Made by a program: the position numbers and the translations under genes
Notes under the pieces: generated by a model
Told to the model about the DNA's origin: nothing
Databases searched by the model: none
What the model saw: the letters and a program-made list of their open reading frames with translations, nothing else
Assembly (NCBI GenBank): GCA_951799445.1
Contig: OX637288.1
Location: 8,248,501-8,312,500, forward strand
Reading direction: 5' to 3'
DNA from: Pseudisothecium myosuroides
Lineage: Eukaryota; Streptophyta; Bryopsida; Hypnales; Lembophyllaceae
DNA length: 64,000 nucleotides
Part shown: positions 23,623 to 36,215 of the stretch, one piece after another
Numbering within the stretch: the first letter of the stretch is position 1
Layout of the letters: every line of letters begins with the position of its first letter

Positions 23623-24406
23623 CTCCCTCTGTCCCAAAATAAATCTAAGGTTTCTAAATATGCTTGTCCCAAATTAAATTTGATACTGGCTCTACACAAC
23701 TTGAAGGACAAGAATTTGAAGCTAGTTTGAACACCCTGAAGCAAAAGAATCCACAAATGTCATGTCCAAGGACTATATACACAAGAAACTTGTAACGCGT
23801 TCCCGGTGTTGATTCTCGGTGAGTCTCACATTTCCTTCTGTTTGAGTCGTTGTGACATGTGTTCAAAATTATTGTAATTAGTAATGTTTGTACAAGTGTC
23901 AAATTTTAAAAATCAGTGGGAAAAGTGAGACTCACTGGGAATGCACTAGGAATCAACACCGGGAACGCGATACAAGTTTCCTATCATAGCAATTCAATCC
24001 CTACAAAGAGAATTGAAACACACCTTCTAACCAACCAAAGGTGAAGAATTCATCCCAAAACTTTACAGAAATTGCTTCTAACAAATCTCTTGTTGAGAAT
24101 TTCCTTGAGTTGAAGCACAAGACATTGTCAAAATTAAATAGAGAGGACATCAATGGACGTCATTGCATCAACGTTGCTCAGAATGATCAAAATTAATACC
24201 ATTGGAGCAGTTCCCAACAAGGCAAAAATTTGTCACTTTTGCTACTTGTTTTCAACATGCGCCACTTCACTGTTGACTTCCATTCTTTCACACCTAGTAG
24301 GCTTTAGTAAAAGCTACAATATTTATGTAATCCCTTGAAAATAGGAGCAACTCACACGTTAATCTAGCCATTTTTAGGAAACCTTGGATTTATTTTCTGG
24401 TGGAAG
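23623..24406. mobile_element. Stowaway-like (Tc1/mariner) MITE carrying a nested inverted repeat
   Basis: It opens CTCCCTCTGTCCCAAAATAA and closes with the complement of CTTCCACCAGAAAATAA, flanked by TA (23621-23622 and 24407-24408). The subterminal AAATC(T/C)AAGGTTTC(C) is shared in inverse at the two ends. The TIR and TA target fit Stowaway elements. The 784-bp length is unusually large, partly because of the nested inverted repeat at about 23782-23980. Confidence 0.7.
23782..23980. mobile_element. Nested inverted-repeat element inside the Stowaway-like MITE
   Basis: The left arm has GAAACTTGTAACGCGTTCCC and the right arm the complement of GAAACTTGTATCGCGTTCCC. The match continues through CGGTGTTGATTC and beyond. 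It spans about 200 bp with arms over 35 bp. No clear target duplication was seen, so the superfamily is open. Confidence 0.65.
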
Positions 24407-24610
24407 TAGTAAGTGTTTTATCCCCATTTTTTTATTTATTTTTATTTTTTAATTCTTGATTTTCAATTTGCTAATACCACAAAATATTTTTTTTCTTAAA
24501 AAAGGTGCCTTCAACCATGTTGAATTGCTCATTTTAATGGTTCCACCTTATACTAGATTTAGTATTAGATATGTGTGGATGAAAAGTCTAAAAGTATGAT
24601 ATTTTATGCA

Positions 24611-24838
24611 GTTGGCAGTAAAAAATATTGGTGGTTACAGAGTAGGTAGTGCATAAGAGCTAAGAGGTTCAAGAGCATAATGGTCATAATGTCAAGTTTG
24701 AGTATTTAATCAAAACATTTATGTTTGTAAAAAATATTAGTGATTATAGAGTAGATAGTGCACGAGAATTAGGAGGTTCAAGAGCATTATAGGACATAAT
24801 GTCAAGTTTGAGTACTTAATCAAAACATTTATGCTTGT
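24611..24838. repeat. Two-copy tandem repeat, about 110-bp unit
   Basis: The unit starting near 24619 (AAAAAATATTGG) recurs near 24729 (AAAAAATATTAG). Both halves contain GAGGTTCAAGAGCAT and CATAATGTCAAGTTTGAGTA and run into CAAAACATTTATG. Confidence 0.75.
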
Positions 24839-26347
24839 ACTTTTGAGTTGGTCCTAGGGTTTAGAAAGAAGAGAAGGATTATGGTTTATAACTCTTCTAA
24901 CTACCTAAATAGATAGTGACAATTGCCTCAAATACCAAATTTAGCACTATGTGGCAACAACTGTGTATGGAGGTGTATATTGGATTATTTTATAATGTTG
25001 GACCTAATATTGAATTCAACTTGTATGATTGAATTTTAATATCACTTTTTTATTTCATTTTTCACCAAAAACCTTAGTACCCCTTTCTTCATAAAGGGGT
25101 ACTAAAATTTACATTTTCTAAAATTATCATTTTGAACTTGTTAAAATGTGTTATAAGGGATAAATTTTACAAAAAAAAATGTAAAGAGTCATATTCAATT
25201 TGATTCTTGCTTTTCTTTATAGAAGATTTTTGTTAAAACTTGTTAAAATCTATTATTTTAATAAGGTTTTACGCATTTTCACAAACTACATCTGAGGATT
25301 GTCTACATAAAAATCTTGAAAAACGTAAACATAAGAGCAGTTTTGTACAAGTGAAAGGTCCAATGATAGTAAATGAATTTTGGATGATAATTATACTATT
25401 TGAAATAGTGTAAATGTAGCGTAGGTCGGATTATATTAATTTATCAAAATTCTTGTAAATTTTTATATTAGTGCACCTTCTAAATATTCATAATTTTCAA
25501 ATTAGTATTATTTCTACAGGATGTACTAGTTGAATTAACTTGGATAGCATGATAGTTGTATATTATTGTTAGTATTGTAATAGTAGTTAAAAGCTATTAT
25601 TAACTAAATTCAATTGATATTGAGTTTGCACTAATACATTGGTCCAATACTAGAGCCAAGCTAAAAGTTATATTCAGTATCATTGACGTATATCATATAT
25701 TAAGTCAATATTATAAATGTCTATACATTTGTTATGTATTATAACTAGTTGTCATGAGCCTTGATAATATCTTTATGGATAATATCATTTAATTAGTAAA
25801 TGCACTAATTAATGACAAGATGTACTCTAATTATATTTTTTTTATAGTTAGCGTGCAAGCAGAGATTGCCTTTAAATAGATCTCCAAATGAAGGATTTGT
25901 AAACTTGAGTTAAATGACTCTATTTGGACAATAAGTGCGCCGGAATTAGATAGCTCTCAAAAGAAGACAAATGTATTAGACAATGTATTAGAGTTATACA
26001 ATTTTGAGATGATGACACAAATAGTAGACAATGCACTAGACTTCTACATTTCTCAAATGATGATACAAGCACTAGATAATGTCTTAGACTTATTTAATTC
26101 CCAGATGATGGCAAAGACATTAAACAATACACTAGATTTAGATAGCTCAAAAGTGAAGACAAATGCATAGGAGTTTGAATACAATATTGTATATACAATT
26201 TCAAACAATCCCTTAAGGGTAGAAAACTATATTGGTACTTGGTCCAACACTAGAACTACATTGATTTGTCTCACAAGGAAAGGAGGAGAATTAGCATCAC
26301 CTAGTTAATTAAGGTCACTTAAAAAAATTAAATTGTTTGAAAATTGA
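24839..26347. repeat. Gene-free AT-rich DNA with a diverged tandem repeat of about 50-60 bp
   Basis: Between about 25955 and 26165 four diverged units carry TAGACAAT or a variant, then TTAGA or CTAGA, then GATGATG. The remainder shows no coding family or terminal repeats. Confidence 0.45.
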
Positions 26348-26349
26348 TA

Positions 26350-26917
26350 CTACCTCCGTCCCAAAATGATCTTCCTGTTGGACAAAACATTCTAGATTAA
26401 GGCAAAAAATAACATTTTAAAAACCTGTTTTGTGCTGTAAGTAGAGTTTGGTGTACTCCTAGCATTCTAGAAACTTTGAGTTTCAAAGTCCTTTTTGAAA
26501 TGTAGTTTTTGGAATATTGAAAAGTAGAATTTCTTGGGCATTTTCAAAGATCACCAATGGTCAAATAATTGTTGAAAGTGAGGTCATCATTTTGTAGGCA
26601 TTTAGTATATGCCTAAGCCCATGTGTGGCCTTTTATTCCAGCTCCAAAAGCTTCATCTCCTTCAATTGAGCAATATTCAAAGAGATGCAAAAAATACGAA
26701 CAAACAGTGTTGACTGACCCCATTAATCATTTTATTTATCTTTTGACTAATGATTGCATGAATGGAGGGGGAACTACTACTCAAAGTTGTTTTGTTGGTC
26801 CCTAATAGCAATCAGAAGTCAAATTTGGCCAATTCGCATGTCACAAACTACAACAGGAAGATCATTGTGGGACAAAAAATGAAGGCCAACAGGAAGATCA
26901 TTTTGGGACGGAGGGAG
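26350..26917. mobile_element. Stowaway-like (Tc1/mariner) MITE, subfamily 2
   Basis: The ends are CTACCTCCGTCCCAAAATGA and, inverted at the right, CTCCCTCCGTCCCAAAATGA. Both continue into TCTTCCTGTTGG. It is flanked by TA on both sides (26348-26349 and 26918-26919). It is 568 bp and noncoding, and shares interior sequence with the element at 30871, for example TGTAAGTAGAGTT. Confidence 0.85.
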
Positions 26918-26919
26918 TA

Positions 26920-28190
26920 CAATACAATAATATTTCAAACCTCACCAATTATATGAGTTTGAAAATAACATAACAGATAGTCAGATTCAACATTCCCTAC
27001 GTACCAAATAATTAAAACAGAGTTGAAAAAAGTGATTCAAAAAATAAAATAATTTGCAAGATTCATTTTTTGCCCATTTAATTCTTTTTAAGACAAAATA
27101 GTTTCTAAAAAAAATCCATCTATTTTAAAAAATATTTTTTTGGCAACCTTGACCACCCAATCCAATAGTGTCCCTTCTGTACATCCATAATTTAAATGAG
27201 GTTGTTTGTTTGTTGTCTTTATTATAGTGAGATCACCTAGACCGTCTTGTTTTTGGTACCCTCAGAAAGCTTTCTGTTAAGAGGGGTGCACAAACTTTGT
27301 TTTCTGGAGTTCCAATTCACAGCAAAAATTACACTAATTAGTGAAATTAGGTTGCCCAAGTCTAATTTCTGAACATTCTATACTAAATAGATATGTGCAG
27401 TTACAATAGAAGGATGCAATGTAGGAACTATAAGTGCTCCATGGATTGGTGCATTGTTTCATGGCCTGGGTTTAGAGAATGGCATGTGCCTCCATCTGGA
27501 CAAGCAATTGAGTCATGAGGTAACTTTTCTAGTGAAGGCAACCTAATTGTTAAAGGCAACCCAATTTCACTATTTAGTGTATATATTGAATTTCAAAGTT
27601 TTTTATGAATTAAAAAATTATAGAAAACTACTTTCACTTTTATTGTACGGTATTATACTGTGGCAAAGGCACCGGCGCAATAGTAGTTCAGCTATTGGAA
27701 AGAAGTGGATGAACAGAATTGCTTAGACAGTTGAGGATGAAGATCGTTTTCATCGGCTCGTCGTCTTCTTCCTTGGCAATCACTCCCCCTATGAACTTGT
27801 GTTTTCCGCTCTCTCGCTTCGCCATTTTGTGTTCTCCAGGTCGAAAACAAGCTTACGAATTCGCAGGCATGTTTGTCTCCCCCTTTCCTTTGTCTTCAAT
27901 TTCTTGCACTGTATCTTTTTCTATTCTTGAGAAATAGTGACGATTACGCACAGAAGTCTCTAATCGAACGGCGTTTTCTTCCGAGGGTTCCTATTTGTGA
28001 TCGAAATGTATGAATATTTCTATTGATGAATCCCTTGGAGATGATCTGTCCTGAGTGCTAAACCTGAATTCGCTGAAACTGAGTATTGATCTCGTTCCTC
28101 TGGGGCTGTTGCTGGTTTTCCAGGTTTTCCAGGAGCTAGGGTTCCAATTAGGGTTTGTTCCCTCAGGATTTCATCAAAGAGCTTGCGGAG
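26920..28190. other. Intergenic DNA and upstream region/5' leader of the proteasome gene
   Basis: AT-rich up to about 27700, then mixed composition typical of a leader. A possible splice acceptor, CCCTCAG|GATT, ends at 28166, 25 bases before the start codon, so the leader may be spliced. A matching donor could not be fixed. Confidence 0.4.
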
Positions 28191-30127
28191 ATGTCGATGA
28201 TGTTTGCCCCTCGCATGGCTGAAGCTGCGGCGGCCACTGAGCATGCTTCGTGGAGTCCGTACGACAACAATGGAGGGTAAGCTTTCTCACTTCGGAGGAT
28301 GATTTTTGCATTAATATTCATTCTTTTGTGATTAGCTTGTTGCATCGATTTCTAGGGTTACGAATTGTGGTGGTGGGTGGATATGTAGGACATGCGTGGC
28401 GATAGCTGGAGCAGATTACTGTGTGATCGCTGCTGATACAAGGATGTCGACTGGGTTCAGCATTTTAACCCGTGAGCACTCGAAAATTTATCAGATGTGA
28501 GTTTGTGTATACCCTCTCTTACTGCTTCAATCTTTTGTTGGTGTATACTTTTCTTGTCTACAAGAGGATCTTATGTTCAGGGACTGTTGAGGAGGTTAGG
28601 GTGTAGATTAGGGTTTTCCGTGAACTGACATGTTTGCTGTTTCTTGGATGGTTAGAACGGACAAGTGTGTGCTGGCTTCGGCGGGATTTCAAGCAGACGT
28701 TAACGCTCTTCAAAAGAATTTAAACGCTAAGCACCAGGTAGTTTTTCCGGATACTCTGATGCTTTCCGGCCCCTAGATTGACAAAATTCTTAGTTTTAAA
28801 TTACTAGGTGATGTGATGTTAGTGTCATTGCCATAGACATTGATATTACTTTGATAACTTTACCTTAACATTATTTTTAATATACCTTAATACTGATCAA
28901 ACGTTCTACTTAGATTGACATGAATTTACCATTCATGACTACATGAATTTAATAGGAGATTTTTGAGAAAGTATAACAGGAACGGGGAGTACAAGGCTAA
29001 AATGTGCCCTTTGTTTGATTATAGATTTATCAGCACCAGCACAGCAAGCAGATGAGCTGTCCAGCAATGGCGCAATTGCTGTCAAACACACTCTACTACA
29101 AGCGTTTTTTCCCATACTATGCATTCAACGTTCTTGGTGGGCTGGACAGCGAAGGTGCGCGGTTTCGTCGTACTGAATGTATTTGAAACTGGTCAGTTTT
29201 AGTATTGTGAGGAGTACATTGTTTTGTAGTCGTAGTCTAGCTCCTGGAATATTTTCATTTTGAACCTTTTAGTTATTTTGGTATTGATGATTGTCGTGGG
29301 CAATCAGGCAAAGGCTGCGTCTACACATATGACGCAGTTGGTTCCTACGAGCGTTCTGGATACAGCTCTCAAGGTTCTGGCCAGACTCTCATCATGCCAG
29401 TCCTTGATAATCAACTGAAGTCTGCTAGCCCTCTTGTTCTGCCAAAAAGGGTGAGTGTTAAGAACCCTAGTCGAGAGTCGATGATATCATAGACTGCATA
29501 TGTTATAGATTATGCTTTTGATGTATAATAATGCAGCTAGTTTGTAGTACAGTACACGGAGGAAACCTAGCATACTATAACTTTTTTTTCCTTCAGGTCT
29601 GATGCTTTGAAGACTTTTGATCTTGGCTTCAGGGTGCTCTCTGAAGACCCTTTTAAATCACAAACGCTAACAATCGAAGCGAGTAGTGTTGTACTACTCG
29701 CTAGGCCTTGCAGAACGTCCCGGTTAGGGTCTAGTGACGGTCCGACTACCCATAGGGTCTATACGATGTCATAGGTGTGATGCATGTCTTTTCAGCGATT
29801 TAATCTCCCTATTTTTTTGAGTACAGGAGTCAGCAACGCCTCTTTCAGAGAACGAAGCAGTCGATTTGATCAAGGATACTTTTGCCTCGGCTGCTGAGCG
29901 GGACATCTACACGGTATGTTGAGACCTGAAAAGTTTCTGTGCTAATCATCATGTGTTGTCTAGAGTTGCATATTGTATTCTCCTATAATGGTCGTTTAAA
30001 TCATGGCGAACCATCACTGTTTGTCCTGTATTTACAAGCTCTGGATGTGCAGGGTGACGGTGTGGAGATTGTGATCATTAACAAAGATGGGATTAGAAGA
30101 GAATCAATGCCCCTCAAGCGTGATTAG
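28191..30127 (+). CDS. PBF1: 20S proteasome subunit beta-6 (beta type-1, PBF1)
   Basis: A structural subunit of the beta rings of the 20S proteasome core, which degrades ubiquitinated proteins in cytosol and nucleus. The exons are 28191-28276, 28389-28496, 28656-28737, 29025-29154, 29308-29450, 29827-29913 and 30053-30127. They join in frame to 236 residues. Family landmarks are [19 protein letters not shown] (21-39), [40 protein letters not shown] and [19 protein letters not shown], with [13 protein letters not shown] near the end. Beta-6 is one of the non-catalytic subunits by family knowledge. The N-terminal extension ([18 protein letters not shown]) is somewhat longer than I expect for plant PBF1. 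Other in-frame Met codons at residues 3, 4 and 9 are alternative starts. Confidence 0.97.
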
Positions 30128-30425
30128 GTTGATCCAGTGTTGGCCTGATTAATGTAACTCAGTGCTGGAAGTTACATTGATGAGTCGATACAATGTGCAT
30201 AACTTTTCACGTGTAAAACCTTGTTGAATCTCTGCACTTCATATAGCGAATTAGAAGGTGCCATCTCTCATGTTTATGACAATGCGAAGAGCGTGGACAT
30301 TTGCCCTATGGATTCTCTGCTGATTTGACACGTGTAAAACCTTCATCTGTGTTCCAAGGCTCGCTCTTTTCGTTGTTTCGTGTCCTGATTGTAGTGATCT
30401 GGCGTGTGATCCAAGGTTTCAACTA

Positions 30426-30868
30426 CTCCCTCCGTCTCAAAATAAATCCTGGGTTTCCTGGAAAACAATGGATTAACATGGAAGGTGCTCCTATTTGGAT
30501 GGGAATGCATAATTGTTGTAGCTTCTAATTGACCCAGTAGGCATGAAAGTTTCGAAGTCAAAAGTCAAGTGGACCATGTTGAAAATAGGTTGCAAAATTG
30601 TTAGTTTTCTCCTATTATGCTAATAGCTTTAGTGCAATGAATTTCAATCATTTTGCTAGCAGCTCTAGTGCAAAAAACTTTGATTAGTTCCTTTGCACTC
30701 AACTTTGATCACCTCTTGTTATTCAACTTTAGTCAACTTCAATGAGCACAGCTCATTGTTCTTTGATGAGCTCATGTGATTCAATTGCAACCAGAGCTTG
30801 TGATTCAACTTTAATGAGCATTTTGTCAACATTCTTCCATAAGCTCTTGTGCTTAAGTTGCAATCTAT
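30426..30868. mobile_element. One end of a Stowaway-like element (truncated or decayed)
   Basis: CTCCCTCCGTCTCAAAATAA followed by ATCCTGGGTTTCCTGG matches the left end of the element at 23.6 kb. No matching right end was found before the next element begins at 30871, so only one terminus is supported. Confidence 0.5.
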
Positions 30869-30870
30869 TA

Positions 30871-31454
30871 TTCCCTCCGTTCCAAAATGATCTTGTTTGA
30901 CAAATTGTTTTAGATTAAGGTTGAAAATAACATTTTTGTAAAACTGTTTTGAGTTGTAAGTAGAGTTCAATGTTCTCCTATTATCTTAGACATTTGAGTT
31001 TCAAATTATTTTTTCAAAGTGTAGTTTGGGACATCAAAAAGTGAGATTTGAGGGGTGTTTGAGAAAGCACCGGTGGCCATTGATTTCCAATAACGATTAC
31101 ATGCAGCACCTCACATGTAATCAAAAAGTCTCAAGGTTGGAAATAGCTTGCACTAATTGTGTCAGATAAAATAGTAAGGTCAATCAATTTTTAGAATCCA
31201 TTCAATAAGCAAGTACTAGGATTGGCCCAATTCTCAGGTGTCAATGCTGAAAAGAAGTTGCAACCTTTTTAAAATGGTCTTCTATTCTGTTTTTGGATTG
31301 CAGCTTTGATTAGATAGCATATGCGGCAGACATGAGCGACATGGTTTTGATATTAGTAGATAATTCAAAGCTAATTTAGGGAACATGCAGTTGGAAGATC
31401 ATTTTGGAATAAAATATTGAGGAAAACCGGAAGATCATTTTGGGACAAAGGGAG
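30871..31454. mobile_element. Stowaway-like (Tc1/mariner) MITE, subfamily 2, second copy
   Basis: It starts TTCCCTCCGTTCCAAAATGA and ends GATCATTTTGGGACAAAGGG, flanked by TA (30869-30870 and 31455-31456). Its interior parallels the copy at 26350 (TAGATTAAGG, AATAACATTTT, TGTAAGTAGAGTT). It is 584 bp and noncoding. Confidence 0.8.
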
Positions 31455-31456
31455 TA

Positions 31457-32465
31457 AAAAATTTCAAACTACTAAAAAGATGAAAATGAGCTATAATATT
31501 AGATTGTCTCAAAAAGCAATTCAAGTCTAAATGACAACTTTCATAGTATAGGTACAATTTTACATAACCCTTTAATAGTATGGTTGTAGTTGTCTTTGTA
31601 TATATGTAGTGATTATTTATAACTGCATGGGTCACCTTAGTAGTGGTTAGATTAGGAGATGCAATGCGCTAAGGTGGGTACCCCAAAACCTCCACTTTTT
31701 GCTATTGTGCCTAATTACCATTATTAGACTCATGAAATTTTCATATTTTCACCAAAGAACACAACACTGGGATACCATATGCAAAAGTTGTGAAGGGTCA
31801 AAGTTTTTTTCATTTCTTTAACATACGTACATATTGATTTTGGAAATGTACAAGAGTGATGATGGCACTTTAAGGCAGGGTGCAATTTTGGGTGTACCCA
31901 CCTGATGTGGACACCTGATGTGGAGTACAGACATTTTGCTTTCATGTGGAAACAATGAAGCACCTCACACAAGGAGCCCGGGGTCAGTATCTCAAGGCGA
32001 TGGTTGCAACATTTAAACTGTTCCGTTGCTTTGCAACAAAACTAATCATATTCTGCTTCAAACCTTGTGTGTTCATCATAGTCAGGACATTCGTTTGCTC
32101 ATAAGCAAGTTGGGTGTAAACAATGAGTAATTACTGATGCGTTTGCCATACAATCAACAACTGCTGGTATGAGTACGTCATTTAGCAGCAGTTGGAATCA
32201 CTTACTAACTGATTTGGTAAAGAGTCACAGATCTATCCAAAGCTGTTACTAAAGTATACAAATTAACGTACAAGTACCAGCGGGATCCACTCAAAAGAAG
32301 AATCTGGGTGTCATCAACACATGAAGACTTTGTAACATATGCACATGAAATCATGAAATCACCATTCTCAATTTGTCAACTCGAGTGACAAATATGAGTT
32401 CCAAACACTACCATATGGGCCTGTACTACTAGCTACTTACTGTCTTCCAACTGGAACCGAACTAA
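31457..32465. other. Intergenic DNA and 3' flank of VPS60
   Basis: No gene was recognised. A small tandem duplication, ACCTGATGTGGA, occurs at about 31900-31924. The 3' untranslated part of the minus-strand VPS60 gene must lie just left of 32466. Confidence 0.4.
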
Positions 32466-34614
32466 TTACGTTCGTATTGATGTTCTTGGGACTGTTGGAA
32501 AGCCATACTCATCTGCAGCCTGTTCAAAGTGATCATGCGTTGTTAAAGTTGATTCTCTGGGATAGTCTCCAGGTTAAAAACATTGAGACCTTCAAAGGAT
32601 GGCATATAAACACGAATTGACATTTAAGATATGCAAAAACTTCTAAATATTCAGAAAAAATATCCTGTATCCCCAAATACTTCAAGAATATGCAAAAAAA
32701 AGCTTATAGCTATCCTAGTGTCCTCTAATACTAAAAAAATATCCAAAATACAGTTACGGAATTGAGACCACTGATACTTCGTGCTTATGCTTGTCCAATA
32801 CAACATCATTAAGAGACACTAACCTGTGGCTGCGCTGCATGACCCGAGGGAGCGGCAGGCAAATTAATGTCGGACTCCACCTCCGGCTCTTTGTCATCTT
32901 GCAAATAGGATGGCATCCCATCTGATTCTGTTTCCAATCCCATGTCGGCTTCCAAAGCATCCAACTCTGTTACATGTATACCACGGCCAAAATGAGCATT
33001 CTCTTTGAGTCACTTAGTGTTAGAATGGAAATTACTGATGACTGAAGCAGAGAAGTCTCAATTTAAAACTACTGAAAGAACGATGTTATACCTCCCATGA
33101 GTTCCTCTTCATCAAGATCATCGGGCACACCATAGCTGCGACCAAGCGTCTCCTGAATTTCCGAGCTGTAGTCAACTAAGTCCATCATTTCATCTTGCAT
33201 TTTCTGCAGACAAAAATTCACAAGAAATTCGTGAGTAGCCTTGTACAACGCGTAGTAGAAGCTTATCATAAATCTCTGTCGATGCTTATAATCCTTGAAC
33301 GCCAGATATGCAAGACCTGAGACAAAGAGGATTCACATAACAAACAATTGAGATATAGAGACGCACATCAATATCATCCATCTTGAGTGTCTTCATGGTT
33401 CCCTTCAAGTCCTTGTTCGCAGCTTTCATGGCTGACATCTGCACAGACAAAGTACCAAAGACTCAAACATAGTGCAATAATAACAGGAATTAAAAAACAC
33501 TCCTGTCCAAAGTTCTCCTGTCAGCTACGTTTCGAGTTCTACGTCATAATAGACGTGAACACAGCAAATTAAACCCTAAAGAGCCGAAATTTCATGGTTT
33601 TATAATAACAAATTCTGAATAACATGCTTCAGACACGGACAAATATTATATCACCAGAATCGGTGAAGAACACTGCATATGTTGGACAGTAAATAAATAA
33701 AATTAAACATAATTACGTTCTCGTATGACCTGCTTAAGAAAATGCAAAAAAACAAAAAACCATGAGGCCCAATTTGGGCTGGTTCGTCCTTTTAGGGTTT
33801 AATTCCGCCTGACCCCTACCACAAAAAAAACGCAAAGTTAGAGCAAGGAGACGAAAAATCGCACCGTTTGCTGCGCATCCTTGAGTCCCTCTGTTGCAAA
33901 AGAAACTTGCTCCAAGTTGAAAGTTTGACTGTAAATTTGATCCCGTTGTCCTTCATACCTGCCAAATAAGCGTAATTCGAATTAAATTCCACCCACAGAA
34001 CTGAAATCCACGACAACTCCACACTCCAACCTGAAACCCTAAATTACAAAATCTCATTCATCACCGATTGAGTGCTTGTTCAACTTCACACCTCTGACCG
34101 AACTCAAACCGCTCTGTAGATTCTCTTTCCCCAAAGCGATTGTAACCTACTTATCTACATCCTCCGAATCCTTCAATGTTTATCACGTGCAAATCCTCTT
34201 TCTATTCAGTGAGCGATGACATAAACACTAATTCCATGAAAAAAACGCAGAGAAACATTTACATCTTTTTTTGCTTTAAAATTCGCATAGCACGAGCCTT
34301 GATAGCCTCCTGCGCAGGGCCAGGCCGAGTCTTCTTGATCTGCTCCCGGTACCTAAAGAGCTCCCCATCCAGCTTCTTTATTTTCTCATCAATTGTATCG
34401 CCCCTTTTATTAATCTGCTCCCCCCCATAACCATAACCACCCAATCCTTTGGTCACCCTAGATCTACACACAACCAAGACCATGCATCCCCAATCGAAAT
34501 TCTTTTCAGAAGAGCTAAAAGACACGGTGCGAAGGCATCACTAACCCTCTGTGTCGCCTCCTCAACCGTAGGCGCGGGCGCCTTCTCCTTCTTCACACCA
34601 AAAACGCGCCTCAT
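32466..34614 (-). CDS. VPS60: ESCRT-III accessory protein VPS60/CHMP5 (SNF7 family)
   Basis: Acts at endosomes in late ESCRT-III steps of multivesicular-body sorting; in other organisms VPS60/CHMP5 binds LIP5/Vta1 to tune the VPS4 ATPase. Exons on the minus strand are 34614-34546, 34414-34263, 33958-33865, 33438-33367, 33203-33092, 32966-32824 and 32519-32466. They join in frame to 231 residues. The basic N terminus MRRVFGVKKEKAP leads into INKRGDTIDEKIKKLDGE and YREQIKKTRPGPAQEA, the SNF7 helical core. The acidic region DEEELMGELDALEADMG (about 157-173) is where the LIP5-binding segment lies in the family. The C terminus has the family motif DEYGFPTVP. IKKTRPGPAQEA and RSYGVPDD separate it from CHMP2/4-type paralogues. 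All exons are open and splice sites are canonical. Confidence 0.96.
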
Positions 34615-34977
34615 TATTCCAAAGTCCGAATCGAAAAAACTGGATAATCAGTATCCGCGGAAGTTGTACTATGAAGCGAACCGCAAGCTTGAGCAATGAA
34701 ATCGGCGATGGCGGAGACGTGATTTGGTCGCAGCAGCGAAAGCTATGGAGAGTCTGTCCTGGAGAAACCTGCGAAGTCGGAACGCGGACTGAGACTTGGA
34801 AGAGACGACTGCAGAAGATGGATGAATGAATAAAGTATCATTCATTCGTAAGTACATCCAGTTGCGGATTTATACGGACTTTGTGGATTACCGTCAACTT
34901 ACCGCCAATTATTTTAATTACCGACTTGCAGGACCAGAGTAGCCAGAGTGCCTTTCATTCATTCCGACTAGACTTCG

Positions 34978-35006
34978 AAAAGTAAAAGTAAAAGTAAAAG
35001 TAAAAA
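34978..35006. repeat. Short (AAAAGT)n microsatellite
   Basis: Four to five hexamer units of AAAAGT lie upstream of the VPS60 start region. Confidence 0.85.
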
Positions 35007-35109
35007 CATTTACTAGCATATTCTGAATGTGAGGGTCAGTTTTGCCAAGGAAATTGGCTGAAATTGAGGAATCATCAATGCAAGTATCGTAGTTTCCTAG
35101 CAGCTTGGT

Positions 35110-35907
35110 CAAAAAATAAATAATTAAAAAGGTGCATTTTTCAAAAATTAAAAAGGTGTACTCCGTATTTGTTTACTATGTTTTTTTGATGGAATTAGTC
35201 TTCTTTGGGAAATTTTTGACCTAGTTTGCCCAATAATATATATACAAAGATTGCCTAATTTATAGAAATTCAACTCGGTCTTCACAATCTTATTGTAAAT
35301 CTTTTTTGCCTTGCCATTATTGATTGTCTAAAGCACAATCTTTCACAAATAAAATATATCTCCAATATGCAACAAACCTTGACACTTAACAAAATACAAG
35401 ATAGAACCTCAACACATAAAGAAGAAAGTTTACAGTTTGGAATTCAAGACAAGGGTTTAGATATAAGGTAGTCTGCTTTAAAAGCAAGCAAGCTCTAAAA
35501 GCGAACATGACACAGAGGTACATTTTGCTTTCTTCAATGTACCAGCTGGAAACATTTCAGGAGGTGGTTGGTTTTAGTGACCACTGCATTTCAACTTCAA
35601 AAATTTGTAACTAATTCCACGAAGGTCCAAAAAATATGAAACAACTTGGGTTAGATGCCAATTCCATTTTTCTTCCTCCATAAAATAACTGAAAATTGTT
35701 TCAAGGAGTTTAACTTCCCCGAAAAGGCAAACAACTCTTAAATGGTCGCTTTAAGAGAGACTACCTTAAACCTTAGATGAAAGTAACAACAACCATTCAA
35801 AAATTGTAAGAACAACTTAGACGAGTACCTAATATTTAAAATAAAATTCAATTTTGATATATTATTTTTGGATTGGCTAATTATTTTTTGCACTTTAAAT
35901 AATTATT
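35110..35907. other. Intergenic DNA, no gene seen
   Basis: AT-rich sequence with no recognised coding frame, terminal repeats or RNA gene. Confidence 0.4.
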
Positions 35908-36165
35908 AGGCAAAAACATTACAAAAAAATTGGGCCCTGTAAAAGGCCATTTGACTTTTGGCCGTGGTGCAAATACAAGGAAAATTTAAAAATATTTTTA
36001 TTTTTAATATTTTTGTGAATAAAAAATAAAAAAAATGTTTTTAAAATTGTCAATCTAATGTGGCACTACTAGTGATCACGCAGGATAAAAAAATTATTAA
36101 TTTTTGGCTATAATTGCACTGTTGCATGCAATCAAACAGCCTTTTGCAAGCCTAGAATATTTTTG
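35908..36165. mobile_element. Decayed CACTA-like MITE (CATTACAA ends), copy 1
   Basis: The left end CATTACAAAAAAATTGGGCC resembles that of the copy at 39877. Both share GTGGCACTACTAGTG in the interior and AATTGCAC towards the right end. The right end is poorly preserved. Confidence 0.45.
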
Positions 36166-36215
36166 ATAGTTGCCAAAGCAACTAAGAAGCTGTGGTAGCA
36201 AACTAACTTGATAAA

